The translations under genes and the position numbers were made by a program. From an uncultured Oscillospiraceae bacterium (GTDB lineage: Bacteria; Bacillota; Clostridia; Oscillospirales; Oscillospiraceae), in NCBI GenBank assembly GCA_910587785.1, contig CAJUOA010000048.1, positions 1 through 23,453 of the forward strand: 23,453 nt of DNA, given 5' to 3'. This document shows positions 1 through 7,070 of this stretch, in pieces. Under the pieces are notes generated by a model. It searched no databases. It was not told the DNA's origin and saw nothing but the letters and a program-made list of their open reading frames with translations. Every line of letters starts with the position of its first letter. The first letter of the stretch is position 1.

Positions 1-26
1 GTTGTGGAAAAATTTGAAATTTCCTC

Positions 27-55
27 TTGCAATTTAGCTTGATTGATGCTATACT
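27..55 (+). promoter_or_regulatory. Sigma-A promoter of a short transcript
   Basis: TTGCAA at 27-32 and TATACT at 50-55 are separated by exactly 17 bp. The predicted start near 62 lies only about 26 bases before a perfect terminator hairpin, so the product would be roughly 60 nt. No gene follows on this strand. Confidence 0.6.
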
Positions 56-87
56 ACAGCCAATCAAGCCCTATGTATGGGTATGTT

Positions 88-123
88 CACCACGGAACAG
101 TAATTCCGTGGTGTTTTTATTTT
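88..123 (+). terminator. Intrinsic terminator
   Basis: A perfect 10-bp stem (88-97 with 104-113) has a 6-nt loop and is followed by a T-rich tail at 114-123. There is no T-run on the other side, so it works on the plus strand, not for the recombinase on the minus strand. With the promoter at 27-55 it bounds a possible small RNA or a leader that lost its gene. The rest of 124-213 holds nothing I can support. Confidence 0.7.
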
Positions 124-213
124 CCGGTCGGCAGAGCGTCATTGGGTAACAGAAGGACAGCAGCTGGCACACGACGGTACGCCCTGCGCTTTGTCAAGTT
201 CTGTTAAAGAGGC

Positions 214-1047
214 TCAGATCACCAGCCGCATTTTCTCCAACTGCCTCCTGTGGGTAAACCCAGACTCCATGGTATAGATCCGGGTGGTGTCAACGCTGGA
301 ATGCCCCAGGATATCCGCCAGCCGGACGATGTCCTTCTCCAGGCCGTAATAGGTCCTTGCAAACAGGTGCCGCAGGTTATGGGGAAAGACCTTGCTCCCC
401 TCCACGTTCGCCTCAGCGCACAGCGCCTTCATATCGTGCCAAATATTGCTCCTGTCCAGAGGCTTCCCGCCCCGGGTGATAAAAATCGCCCCGGCGGTAA
501 TTTTCTGCTCTTTTGCGTACTTGAGCAGGACCTTTTGCAGCTTCCCCGGCAGGAAAACGGTCCGGGTCTTCCCCTTGTTCGTTACCTCGACCCGTCCCCG
601 CCCCGCAGCTTCCACGGTAAAGAACCGCAGTTCCGACACCCGGATCCCGGTGGCGCAGATGGTCTCCATGACCAGCAGAAGCCTCCGGTTGTTCCTCCTC
701 TTGGCAGCGTCCAAAAGCCGCCGGTACTCCGCCCGGGTGAGCTCCCGCGCCTCGTCGCTGAAGATCCGCCGCTGGACCTTGACGGCTTTTAACCGGCACT
801 CGTCCAGTCCCAGAAATGAAAATAAGCGGTTGAGCGCCGCCACGGCCCCGTTGACCCCCGCGGGGGCCCGTTCCCGGACCAACACCGCTTTGTAGGCTAA
901 AGCCAGGTCTTTCACAGCATCCCGTCCGTCCAGCCAGCAGGCAAACCGCGCCGCCTCCCGGCAGTACTTCTCGACCGTAGCCCCGCTTTTCTCCTCCTGC
1001 CGCAGGCGCTGGACGAAGCGCTGGAGCTCCTTTTCCGTAATCCGCAA
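214..1047 (-). CDS. Tyrosine recombinase/integrase
   Basis: A 277-aa site-specific recombinase that would cut and rejoin DNA through a covalent 3'-phosphotyrosine. The N-terminal half (about 1-90) is a SAM-like core-binding domain and about 100-277 is the catalytic domain. All catalytic residues are visible: R136 in GIRVSEL, a beta-hairpin lysine at K158 or K160, H223 and R226 in HNLRH, H249 in LGHSS and nucleophile Y258 in TRIYT. The start is TTG at 1047, chosen because AAGGGGG (1055-1061) sits 7 nt upstream; no better in-frame ATG exists. It resembles stand-alone integrase-like recombinases of Clostridia more than XerC/XerD, and I see no excisionase or att repeats, so what it acts on is unknown. 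A terminator at 1098-1125 separates it from the operon behind it. Confidence 0.9.
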   Translation of the reverse strand: MRITEKELQRFVQRLRQEEKSGATVEKYCREAARFACWLDGRDAVKDLALAYKAVLVRERAPAGVNGAVAALNRLFSFLGLDECRLKAVKVQRRIFSDEARELTRAEYRRLLDAAKRRNNRRLLLVMETICATGIRVSELRFFTVEAAGRGRVEVTNKGKTRTVFLPGKLQKVLLKYAKEQKITAGAIFITRGGKPLDRSNIWHDMKALCAEANVEGSKVFPHNLRHLFARTYYGLEKDIVRLADILGHSSVDTTRIYTMESGFTHRRQLEKMRLVI

Positions 1048-1054
1048 ATCAAAT

Positions 1055-1061
1055 CCCCCTT
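1055..1061 (-). promoter_or_regulatory. RBS that sets the TTG start of the recombinase
   Basis: AAGGGGG on the minus strand, 7 nt ahead of the TTG codon at 1045-1047. Confidence 0.6.
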
Positions 1062-1097
1062 ATATGAAAATATCTCCTATATCTTCACACAAAAGGC

Positions 1098-1125
1098 AAA
1101 AAAATTGCACCGCAAAGTGCAATTT
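1098..1125 (-). terminator. Intrinsic terminator between the activase operon and the recombinase
   Basis: A perfect 9-bp stem (1102-1110 with 1117-1125) has a 6-nt loop. On the minus strand it ends in a run of seven T. It would stop read-through before the recombinase gene. Confidence 0.6.
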
Positions 1126-1252
1126 CCCTGAAAAATAACCGCCGGTTAATCCTCTCTCCCGCTCTCTGCCGCACCGCTCCCTTAAGGACGTGCCGGGATA
1201 CAGCGAGCTGCTGGAAAAATACAGAAATTGCGGTGCTTGATGAGAAGTAAAA

Positions 1253-1283
1253 CGGCCCGGAGGGAGCACTTCCCTCCGGGCCG
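1253..1283 (-). terminator. Terminator of the DUF2229/activase operon
   Basis: A perfect 13-bp GC-rich stem (1253-1265 with 1271-1283) has a 5-nt loop, 11 bp beyond the stop codon of the activase gene. On the minus strand it is followed by TTTTACTT. Confidence 0.75.
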
Positions 1284-1294
1284 CCCTGTTTTCG

Positions 1295-2245
1295 TTACCG
1301 CACCTTGGCCCCCCGCTCACAGCGGTTGCCCCAGGAGTCGATGAGCTTATCGCCCCGGTAGACGCAGATGATCTCGCAGTTGTTGGAGCACCCGCCGCAG
1401 CTGGCCTCCCGGGTGCGAAACTCCATGTTCTCCACGGCGAAGTCGAACTTCTGCCGCCCGCTGCCCTTCCGGGCCAAGATCGCCACGCCCAGGGCCCCCA
1501 TCAGGTGCCCGTTGGGGTCCACGATGACCTTACAGCCCAGGGTCCGCTCAAAGGCGGCCACTACGCCCTCGTTCTTGCTGACGCCCCCCTGGAAGACCAC
1601 GGGGGAGAGGATCTTCTTCCCCTTGCCCACGTTGCTGAGGTAGTTTGCCACCACGGCGTTGCAGACCCCGGCGATGATGTCCTCCCTGGGGTGGCCCATC
1701 TGGATCTTGTGGACCAGGTCCGACTCGGCGAACACGGTGCATCGGGCTGCAATGGGAGTGGGGTGCTCCGAGCGCAGGGCGTACGCGCCGATCTCCTCCA
1801 CCTCGATGCCCAGGCGCTTGGCCTGGCTGGAGAGGAAGGCCCCCGTTCCGGCGGCGCAGAGGGTGTTCATGGCGTAGTCCACGGCCACGCCGTTCTCCAC
1901 CAGGATGATCTTGGAGTCCTGCCCCCCGATCTCCAGGATGGTGCGCACGTCGGGGTGGAAGGTGGTGGTGCCCACGGCGTGGGCGGTGATCTCGTTTTTC
2001 ACCATGGTGGCCCCCACGATGGCCCCCACCAGCTTCCGGGCGCTGCCGGTGGTGCCGGTGGCGACGATCTGATAGCGGCCCTTGTCAAACTGCCCCTCCA
2101 GGCGGCGCAGGAGCTCTTTCACCGCGCCGATGGGGTCCCCCTGGGTCCAGATATACTCCCCGGCCAGGATATCGTTGTCCCTGCCGATGATAACGCCCTT
2201 TGTGGAGATGGACCCCACGTCGATGCCAAGATATGCCTCTTCCAA
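1295..2245 (-). CDS. 2-hydroxyacyl-CoA dehydratase-type activase (BadF/BcrA/HgdC ATPase family)
   Basis: A 316-aa ASKHA-fold ATPase of the family that injects a high-energy electron into a dehydratase or reductase partner. The phosphate-binding motif GIDVGSISTK is at residues 7-16 and a second loop, EIGGQDSK, at 105-112. C130 (LCAAGTG) and C169 (AARCTVF) are the positions that hold the [4Fe-4S] cluster between two subunits in HgdC-type activators. A further C-terminal cysteine set (C283, C286, C290, C294, C309) goes beyond the minimal activator and suggests another metal site. The start is TTG at 2245, one base after the TGA of the gene ahead, so the two are translationally coupled. It is the last of three genes; the substrate is unknown. 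Confidence 0.88.
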   Translation of the reverse strand: MEEAYLGIDVGSISTKGVIIGRDNDILAGEYIWTQGDPIGAVKELLRRLEGQFDKGRYQIVATGTTGSARKLVGAIVGATMVKNEITAHAVGTTTFHPDVRTILEIGGQDSKIILVENGVAVDYAMNTLCAAGTGAFLSSQAKRLGIEVEEIGAYALRSEHPTPIAARCTVFAESDLVHKIQMGHPREDIIAGVCNAVVANYLSNVGKGKKILSPVVFQGGVSKNEGVVAAFERTLGCKVIVDPNGHLMGALGVAILARKGSGRQKFDFAVENMEFRTREASCGGCSNNCEIICVYRGDKLIDSWGNRCERGAKVR

Positions 2246-2246
2246 G

Positions 2247-3329
2247 TCACAGTACCTTCTTTCTCATATCGATCATGTCATAGAACGCCTCCAGCCGGGT
2301 CATAAGCCCCACATCGCTGGTCTGGGCGTCGTAGGTGAGGTAGAGCACGGGGATCTTGTAGTCCGCGCTGATGTTCTGGAGCACGGGCATGACGTCGATC
2401 TCCGGCGTGCAGGCGGCGGATTTGATGTGGATGATGCCGTCAAAGCCCCGCTCGGCACACTCACGGGCGTACCAGATGTTGGCCGTGGAGGTGGGGCCCA
2501 TCTCGTAGCGGCAGAGGTCTTCGATCTTCACGTGCATGTTCTTCTGCCCGCCGCTGTACTGGAGGAACTGGTGGGTGACGTTCATCCACCGGTGGACCTC
2601 CACGCCCATGCCGGAGAGCTTGCGCTCCAGCTCCAGGTTGGAGAAGGCGTCCATGACCGTGTAGAACTCCCCCACCAGCCCCACCCGCAGGGGCCGGAGA
2701 GGCTTCTCAATGGGCACGGCCTGCATGGCCCGCCTCGCGGCGCGGTAGCCCTCCTCCACGTCGGCCCGGCACCGGGCGGTGTACATGGCGGTGAGAAACT
2801 CCCGGTAAGCCTGGTCATAATCTCCGCCGGAGGCATCGAACCCCCGGTTCTTATAGTACTCCCCGGTCAGCTCGTCCAGGTACTCCACCATCCGCACCCC
2901 CTCCATGAACTCCGCCAGGAACTTGGCCGGGTTCACCCTGGGGTTGATGCGGCGGACGATGCGGATATACTCCTTCTTCTTGCTCATGTCGTACTCGGAG
3001 AGGTTGATGAAGTCGAACTTATACCCCAGGTCCTTCAAGATCTGCTCCTGGAGCTCCCCGTAGTACCCCAGGCGGCAGAGGCCGTGGGTCATGAGCAGGG
3101 TGTCCGCCCCGGCCTCCAGGCTCTCGATCATGTTCCCCAGGGTGGTCTTGAAGGGGGTGCAGACGAACTCGGGGCTGTACTTGGCCCCCAGCTCCATGGT
3201 CCGCTTGGTGAGGGCGGGGGGCATGACATACTTGCACCCCAGGGCCTGCTCCACGATGTATTTGAAGGCGCAGTTATACTCCGCGTACCGGGGAAAGGAG
3301 ATCTTCTTTTGTTCCATAGCGTCCTTCAC
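2247..3329 (-). CDS. 2-hydroxyacyl-CoA dehydratase-related protein (COG3581-like)
   Basis: A 360-aa protein, probably cytosolic and iron-sulfur-containing, the middle gene of the operon. Cysteines with likely ligand roles are C20, C57 in CTPFK, C85 in GLCRLGYYG and one in SAACTPEI near the C terminus. This pattern fits the COG3581 proteins that pair with DUF2229/COG3580 proteins and a HgdC-like activase. I choose GTG at 3329, which overlaps the TGA of the gene ahead, because AAGGAGG (3337-3343) lies 7 nt upstream; ATG at 3317 is possible but its AAGGA is only 4 nt away. Larger family members carry all three parts in one long chain, while here they are separate genes. The reaction is not known for this family. 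Confidence 0.8.
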   Translation of the reverse strand: MKDAMEQKKISFPRYAEYNCAFKYIVEQALGCKYVMPPALTKRTMELGAKYSPEFVCTPFKTTLGNMIESLEAGADTLLMTHGLCRLGYYGELQEQILKDLGYKFDFINLSEYDMSKKKEYIRIVRRINPRVNPAKFLAEFMEGVRMVEYLDELTGEYYKNRGFDASGGDYDQAYREFLTAMYTARCRADVEEGYRAARRAMQAVPIEKPLRPLRVGLVGEFYTVMDAFSNLELERKLSGMGVEVHRWMNVTHQFLQYSGGQKNMHVKIEDLCRYEMGPTSTANIWYARECAERGFDGIIHIKSAACTPEIDVMPVLQNISADYKIPVLYLTYDAQTSDVGLMTRLEAFYDMIDMRKKVL

Positions 3330-4255
3330 AGCTTCCCCTCCTTGAATCGGATGATATCCACGAAGCTCTCCAGCCGGGTCTCCACGCCGGCGGTGCCGCT
3401 CTGGCTGTCCAGGACCAGGTTCAGCATAGGCACGTCCCTGACCCGGCGGCTGATGAGCTCGTTGACCATGGCGTCGGGCCCGCAGGGGAAGGCGCTCAGG
3501 AGGATGATGCCGTCCACCTTGTGCTCGTGCATGGCCACGCTGCCCACAATCTCCCGGCTCATCTCCCACTTGCAGGTCAGGGAGATGTCCTGGCTCCACT
3601 TGAGGGCCTCGTCCCGGTCCACCACGTCCGCCCGGATGGGGATGACCCCGCTTTTTTTCAGATAGCCGGTCACGGCGCGGCCGATATAGGGGTCCTCCAC
3701 CACGTAGCTGTGGGCGGCGATGAGGACCTTGATGCCCTCGCTCTTGTAGAGCTGCTCCTCCGCCCGGACGGCGGCTTTCCGGCGGGCCTGGTCCTCCTTC
3801 TTGGCCTGACGGTAGGCCCGGTGGACCTCCCGGAGGGAGCGGCCCAGCCCCCCGGCCATGGAGAGGAACGCGGCCTCCTCCCCCTTCCGCGAGAGGACGT
3901 CCACCTCGTAGGAGAGGACCTTGACCCCCTTCCCCCGGAAGACGTTCCCTGTCAGGTCGGGCAGGGCCTCAAAGCGGGTACACATGTTGCGGTGCCGCCC
4001 GAAACTGCTGACCCGGGGGACCAGCACATAGTCGCAGCGTCCCGCCAGGGCCGCCACATGGCCCAGGAAAATTTTCAGGGACAGACACGCCTCGTCGATG
4101 GACAGGGCCGCGCCTGCGTCCATGATCCTCCGGTCCGTGGGGCCGCTGAGCACTGTCTCGATGCCCAGCTCGTTGAAAAAGGTCTGCCAGAGCGCCCCAT
4201 AGCGGTAGTACAGCAGTCCCTGAGGCAGCCCGATGACCATTCGATGTTCTTCCAT
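3326..4255 (-). CDS. DUF2229 acyl-CoA dehydratase activase-related protein (COG3580-like)
   Basis: A 309-aa protein, first gene of the operon. The N terminus (IGLPQGLLYYRYGALWQTFF, 8-27) followed by DEACLSLKIFLGHV (54-67) is the DUF2229 signature. Conserved cysteines C57, C74 and C92, and a later FPCGPDAMVNEL motif, are candidates for cluster binding. The start is ATG at 4255, preceded by GAGGAA at suitable spacing. An upstream in-frame TTG at 4288 has no ribosome site and is rejected. The family is related to the HgdA/HgdB dehydratase subunits, but no reaction has been shown for it; role as partner of the activase two genes on is inferred from the operon. Confidence 0.82.
   Translation of the reverse strand: MEEHRMVIGLPQGLLYYRYGALWQTFFNELGIETVLSGPTDRRIMDAGAALSIDEACLSLKIFLGHVAALAGRCDYVLVPRVSSFGRHRNMCTRFEALPDLTGNVFRGKGVKVLSYEVDVLSRKGEEAAFLSMAGGLGRSLREVHRAYRQAKKEDQARRKAAVRAEEQLYKSEGIKVLIAAHSYVVEDPYIGRAVTGYLKKSGVIPIRADVVDRDEALKWSQDISLTCKWEMSREIVGSVAMHEHKVDGIILLSAFPCGPDAMVNELISRRVRDVPMLNLVLDSQSGTAGVETRLESFVDIIRFKEGKL
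3335..3343 (-). promoter_or_regulatory. RBS supporting the overlapping GTG start
   Basis: AAGGAGGGG lies inside the end of the upstream gene and is well spaced for GTG at 3327-3329. It is better than the site for the ATG twelve bases later. Confidence 0.55.
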
Positions 4256-4380
4256 GTATGTTTCCTCTTGATTGTAGTCCCGGCACAAGGGCCGTAAGGG
4301 TGATTATATCACAGGCTGTTGGAAATTTCTATGTGAAAACGCTACAAAAGACGGCGGGTTCTTTGGTCTCTTTCCCAAAA

Positions 4381-4408
4381 GAAGAGGGAGGCTTCCGCCC
4401 CCCTCTTC
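4381..4408 (-). terminator. Terminator of the YxeA-family gene
   Basis: An 8-bp GAAGAGGG/CCCTCTTC stem (4381-4388 with 4401-4408) carries an inner GGC/GCC stem and a TTCC loop, just past the stop codon. On the minus strand a short TTTT follows. The DNA from 4256 to 4380 otherwise shows nothing I can name. Confidence 0.55.
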
Positions 4409-4409
4409 C

Positions 4410-4772
4410 TCACGGCTCGTATTTCCCCTGCACCGCGGCGGGGAGCTGCTCGTACTGCATCTCCTCCCAGCTGATGACGCCCCGGATGGGGGCCACCTCG
4501 ATGCGGATGAACGCCCCGTCCTTGAGCACCCGGGAGGTGTCCAGGTCCAGGGACCTCCTTCCGCCGTCGGCGCCATAGACTACGAGGCTGTAGCGGTAGT
4601 TCATACCGCCGTGGGGGGTGATGGGCTCCACCAGGTCGTTGTCGATGCGGCCGTACCAGCTGACGGCGTTCTCGCCGGTGGCCTGGAAGAGCATCCCCAT
4701 CGTGCCGGCAGCCACCACCAGAAACAGCGCCGCGCCGCCGATGACGGCCAGCAGAAGCTTGCCTTTTTTCAT
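4410..4772 (-). CDS. YxeA-family (DUF1093) membrane-anchored or secreted protein
   Basis: A 120-aa protein with an N-terminal MKKGK followed by a hydrophobic stretch at about 6-29, which is a signal peptide or anchor. The rest (VSWYGRIDN at 37-45, then NYRYSLVVYGADG at 58-70 and a final YEQLP at 107-111) matches the YxeA pattern: a small exported beta-rich domain of unknown function, often under control of envelope-stress regulators. The start is ATG at 4772 with AAGGAGG 9 nt upstream; a longer ORF from 4808 lacks a ribosome site. It is transcribed away from the secreted protein at 4957, with a shared control region. Confidence 0.75.
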   Translation of the reverse strand: MKKGKLLLAVIGGAALFLVVAAGTMGMLFQATGENAVSWYGRIDNDLVEPITPHGGMNYRYSLVVYGADGGRRSLDLDTSRVLKDGAFIRIEVAPIRGVISWEEMQYEQLPAAVQGKYEP

Positions 4773-4806
4773 GTGCCTGCGCCTCCTTGTTTTGCTTTGC
4801 GGGACC

Positions 4807-4835
4807 ATTATACCGCCGGAGACGCCGCCGTTCCA
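4807..4835 (-). promoter_or_regulatory. Probable promoter of the YxeA-family gene
   Basis: A consensus TATAAT (minus strand) lies at 4807-4812. With a 17-bp spacer the -35 box at 4830-4835 would be TGGAAC, a poor match, which fits a promoter that needs an activator. Confidence 0.4.
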
Positions 4836-4844
4836 TCGGTTTGG

Positions 4845-4880
4845 CTTACAAAACGGGGGGATTGCTTACAGTTTTGTAAG
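4845..4880. promoter_or_regulatory. Candidate operator in the divergent control region
   Basis: CTTACA-N4-TGTAAG at 4865-4880 is a perfect dyad. The larger CTTACAAAAC (4845-4854) is also a perfect inverted repeat of GTTTTGTAAG (4871-4880). GCTTACA occurs twice as a direct repeat 20 bp apart. The sites lie between the -35 regions of the two divergent promoters. The regulator is unknown. Confidence 0.45.
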
Positions 4881-4893
4881 GTCGCGGCGGGGC

Positions 4894-4922
4894 TTGACCG
4901 TGGACAAGTCCCCTGCTATACT
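4894..4922 (+). promoter_or_regulatory. Sigma-A promoter of the secreted protein gene
   Basis: TTGACC (4894-4899) and TATACT (4917-4922) are 17 bp apart, with TGC directly before the -10 box as an extended -10. It lies 14 bp downstream of the palindrome at 4865-4880. Confidence 0.7.
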
Positions 4923-4956
4923 GAACTGACAGATGCTTAGACAGGAGGCCGGATGG

Positions 4957-5676
4957 ATGACAAGAGCTGGATACAAGGCGGTGCTGGTGATTTCCCTTGC
5001 CCTCTCGCTGTTCCTCGCCGGGAGCGGCGGCGAAATCGTCCCCCAGCGCCCGGACCGGGTGGACTTTGGGGACCTGGTCCCCTTCCCGGACTTCGACCGG
5101 GACCCGCGTTACTCGCCTATGATGGCCCAGTATGAGGCAATCCTGCGGGGGGAGGGCAGGTTTTGGCTGGGCGGCAAGGAGATCGACCTCTATCAGATCA
5201 TGAAGAGCCCTGAGAGCAATATCACCGCCACTGCGGAGGAATTCGCCGTCGTAGACATGGACGGCGACGGAGCGGTGGAGGTGATCCTCCGCCTGACGGT
5301 CAACGGTAATAAAGGGGAAGCGTATGTGATCCTGCACTACTACGACGGCGCTGTGTATGGATTTACCCTGTTTATCCGGCAATTTGGTACGCTAAGGGAG
5401 AACGGGACCCTGGACCACGGCGATATCTGCGACCTGCTCCGTTTTGATGGAGGGGAGACGATACTTGTCAGAAAGACGGATGTCTATACCCACTCCAGCT
5501 ACACTAAATGGGGCCTGCCCCAATATTGGTACGAATATTTTGTCGATGGAGTCTCTACAACACTGGAGGACTATCGCGCGGCGAGGAAGGAGTACTGTCG
5601 GGCAAAAAAAGCCAAATGGTACGACCTCTCCTTCATCGAGCGCCATGCCAACTTTCCAGCCGTCCCCGCGCCGTAA
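4957..5676 (+). CDS. Secreted protein of unknown function with a DxDGDG calcium-loop motif
   Basis: A 239-aa protein. Residues 7-22 are hydrophobic and form a signal peptide ending in LFLAGSGGE; a serine stands where a lipoprotein would have its cysteine, so lipid anchoring is not expected. VVDMDGDGAVEVIL (98-111) resembles the Asp-rich loop of VCBS/FG-GAP or dockerin-like calcium sites, followed by short beta-strands. I do not recognise the family. The start is ATG at 4957, 8 nt after AGGAGG. A nearer ATG at 4953 opens only a short out-of-frame ORF. It has its own promoter and is divergent from the YxeA-family gene, suggesting a shared envelope-related control. Confidence 0.7.
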   Translation: MTRAGYKAVLVISLALSLFLAGSGGEIVPQRPDRVDFGDLVPFPDFDRDPRYSPMMAQYEAILRGEGRFWLGGKEIDLYQIMKSPESNITATAEEFAVVDMDGDGAVEVILRLTVNGNKGEAYVILHYYDGAVYGFTLFIRQFGTLRENGTLDHGDICDLLRFDGGETILVRKTDVYTHSSYTKWGLPQYWYEYFVDGVSTTLEDYRAARKEYCRAKKAKWYDLSFIERHANFPAVPAP

Positions 5677-5707
5677 AAAGGCGGCTATCCGAAAGGACAG
5701 CCGCCTT
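5675..5707 (-). terminator. Terminator of tuf, shared with the convergent gene
   Basis: A 9-bp stem (5678-5686 with 5699-5707) has an inner CC/GG pair and a GAAA loop. On the minus strand it ends in five T, so it is a good terminator for tuf. On the plus strand the T-run is only two bases, so it is weaker for the secreted protein gene. Confidence 0.7.
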
Positions 5708-5728
5708 CAAACGCGCAGGACTTTGAGA

Positions 5729-6931
5729 TTACTCGTCGATCTCGATGACCACGCCGGAGCCAACGGTACGGCCGCCCTCGCGGATAGCGAAGCGCAGGCC
5801 CTTCTCGATGGCGATGGGGGTGATGAGCTCGACCTTCATGTCCACGTTGTCGCCGGGCATGCACATCTCAACGCCGTCGGGCAGGGAGATGACGCCGGTC
5901 ACGTCGGTGGTACGGAAGTAGAACTGGGGACGGTAGTTGTTGAAGAAGGGGGTGTGGCGGCCGCCTTCGTCCTTGCTCAGGACGTAGACCTGACCGACGA
6001 ACTTGGTGTGAGGATGGATGGAGCCGGGCTTGCAGAGGACCTGGCCGCGCTCGATGTCGGTCTTGGCCACGCCGCGGAGCAGGCAGCCAGCGTTGTCGCC
6101 GGCCTCAACATAATCCAGGGTCTTGTGGAACATCTCCATGCTGGTGACGACGGTGGTGCGCTTCTCGTCGGTGAGGCCCACGATCTCGACGGTCTCGCCG
6201 GCCTTCAGCTGGCCGCGCTCCACACGGCCGGTGGCCACGGTGCCGCGGCCGGAGATGGTGAACACGTCCTCAACGGGCATCAGGAAGGGCATGTCGGCCT
6301 TGCGGTCGGGGGTGGGGATATAGTTGTCGACAGCGTCCATGAGCTCCTTGATGCAGGCGTACTCGGGGGCGTTGGGGTCGGTACTCTCGCTGACCAGAGC
6401 GTTCAGAGCGGAGCCCTTGATGATGGGGATGTCGTCGCCGGGGAACTCGTAGAAGCTCAGGGTCTCGCGGACCTCCATCTCCACCAGCTCCAGCAACTCC
6501 TCATCGTCGACCTGGTCGCACTTGTTGAGGAAGACCACGATGGCGGGCACGCCCACCTGGCGGGCCAGCAGGATGTGCTCCTTGGTCTGGGCCATGGGGC
6601 CGTCGGTGGCGGCGATGACCAGGATCGCGCCGTCCATCTGAGCGGCACCGGTGATCATGTTCTTGATATAGTCGGCGTGGCCCGGGCAGTCCACGTGGGC
6701 ATAGTGCCGGGCGTCGGTCTCATACTCCACGTGGGCGGTGTTGATGGTGATGCCGCGCTCGCGCTCCTCGGGAGCCTTGTCGATGCTGGAGTAGTCGGTG
6801 TAGTCCGCTTTGCCCTGGAAGGCCAGGAACTTGGTGATGGCGGCGGTCAGAGTGGTCTTGCCGTGGTCAACGTGGCCGATGGTGCCGATGTTGACATGGG
6901 GCTTGCTTCTCTCAAATTTTTGCTTGGCCAT
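5729..6931 (-). CDS. tuf: Translation elongation factor EF-Tu
   Basis: A 400-aa GTPase of normal length that carries aminoacyl-tRNA to the ribosome. G1 GHVDHGKT is at 19-26, switch I RGITI at 59-63, G3 DCPGH at 80-84 and G4 NKCD at 135-138. Domains II and III follow without gaps. The start is ATG at 6931 with AAGGAGG upstream. It lies 139 bp behind fusA as the last gene of the str-type operon and also has its own promoter at 6999-7027, which fits the extra EF-Tu that cells need. Confidence 0.98.
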   Translation of the reverse strand: MAKQKFERSKPHVNIGTIGHVDHGKTTLTAAITKFLAFQGKADYTDYSSIDKAPEERERGITINTAHVEYETDARHYAHVDCPGHADYIKNMITGAAQMDGAILVIAATDGPMAQTKEHILLARQVGVPAIVVFLNKCDQVDDEELLELVEMEVRETLSFYEFPGDDIPIIKGSALNALVSESTDPNAPEYACIKELMDAVDNYIPTPDRKADMPFLMPVEDVFTISGRGTVATGRVERGQLKAGETVEIVGLTDEKRTTVVTSMEMFHKTLDYVEAGDNAGCLLRGVAKTDIERGQVLCKPGSIHPHTKFVGQVYVLSKDEGGRHTPFFNNYRPQFYFRTTDVTGVISLPDGVEMCMPGDNVDMKVELITPIAIEKGLRFAIREGGRTVGSGVVIEIDE

Positions 6932-6998
6932 TGGGAAAATCCTCCTTAAACGGTTAAATAATTGTTGTGGGTCAGCCTGCCGCGTTTATCATGGTGCT

Positions 6999-7027
6999 AT
7001 TTTACAACAAGTTGGAAGAAAAAGCAA
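6999..7027 (-). promoter_or_regulatory. Internal promoter for tuf
   Basis: On the minus strand TTGCTT (7022-7027) and TAAAAT (6999-7004) are 17 bp apart in the fusA-tuf spacer. Transcripts would start about 60 bases ahead of the tuf start codon. Confidence 0.55.
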
Positions 7028-7070
7028 TCCTAAAAACGGGCCCGCAGGCATAATTTTTGAAAAATCTGCC

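Noticed and set aside
73..207. A 44-aa plus-strand frame before the recombinase
   Set aside because: It has no ribosome site and runs through the terminator hairpin at 88-113.
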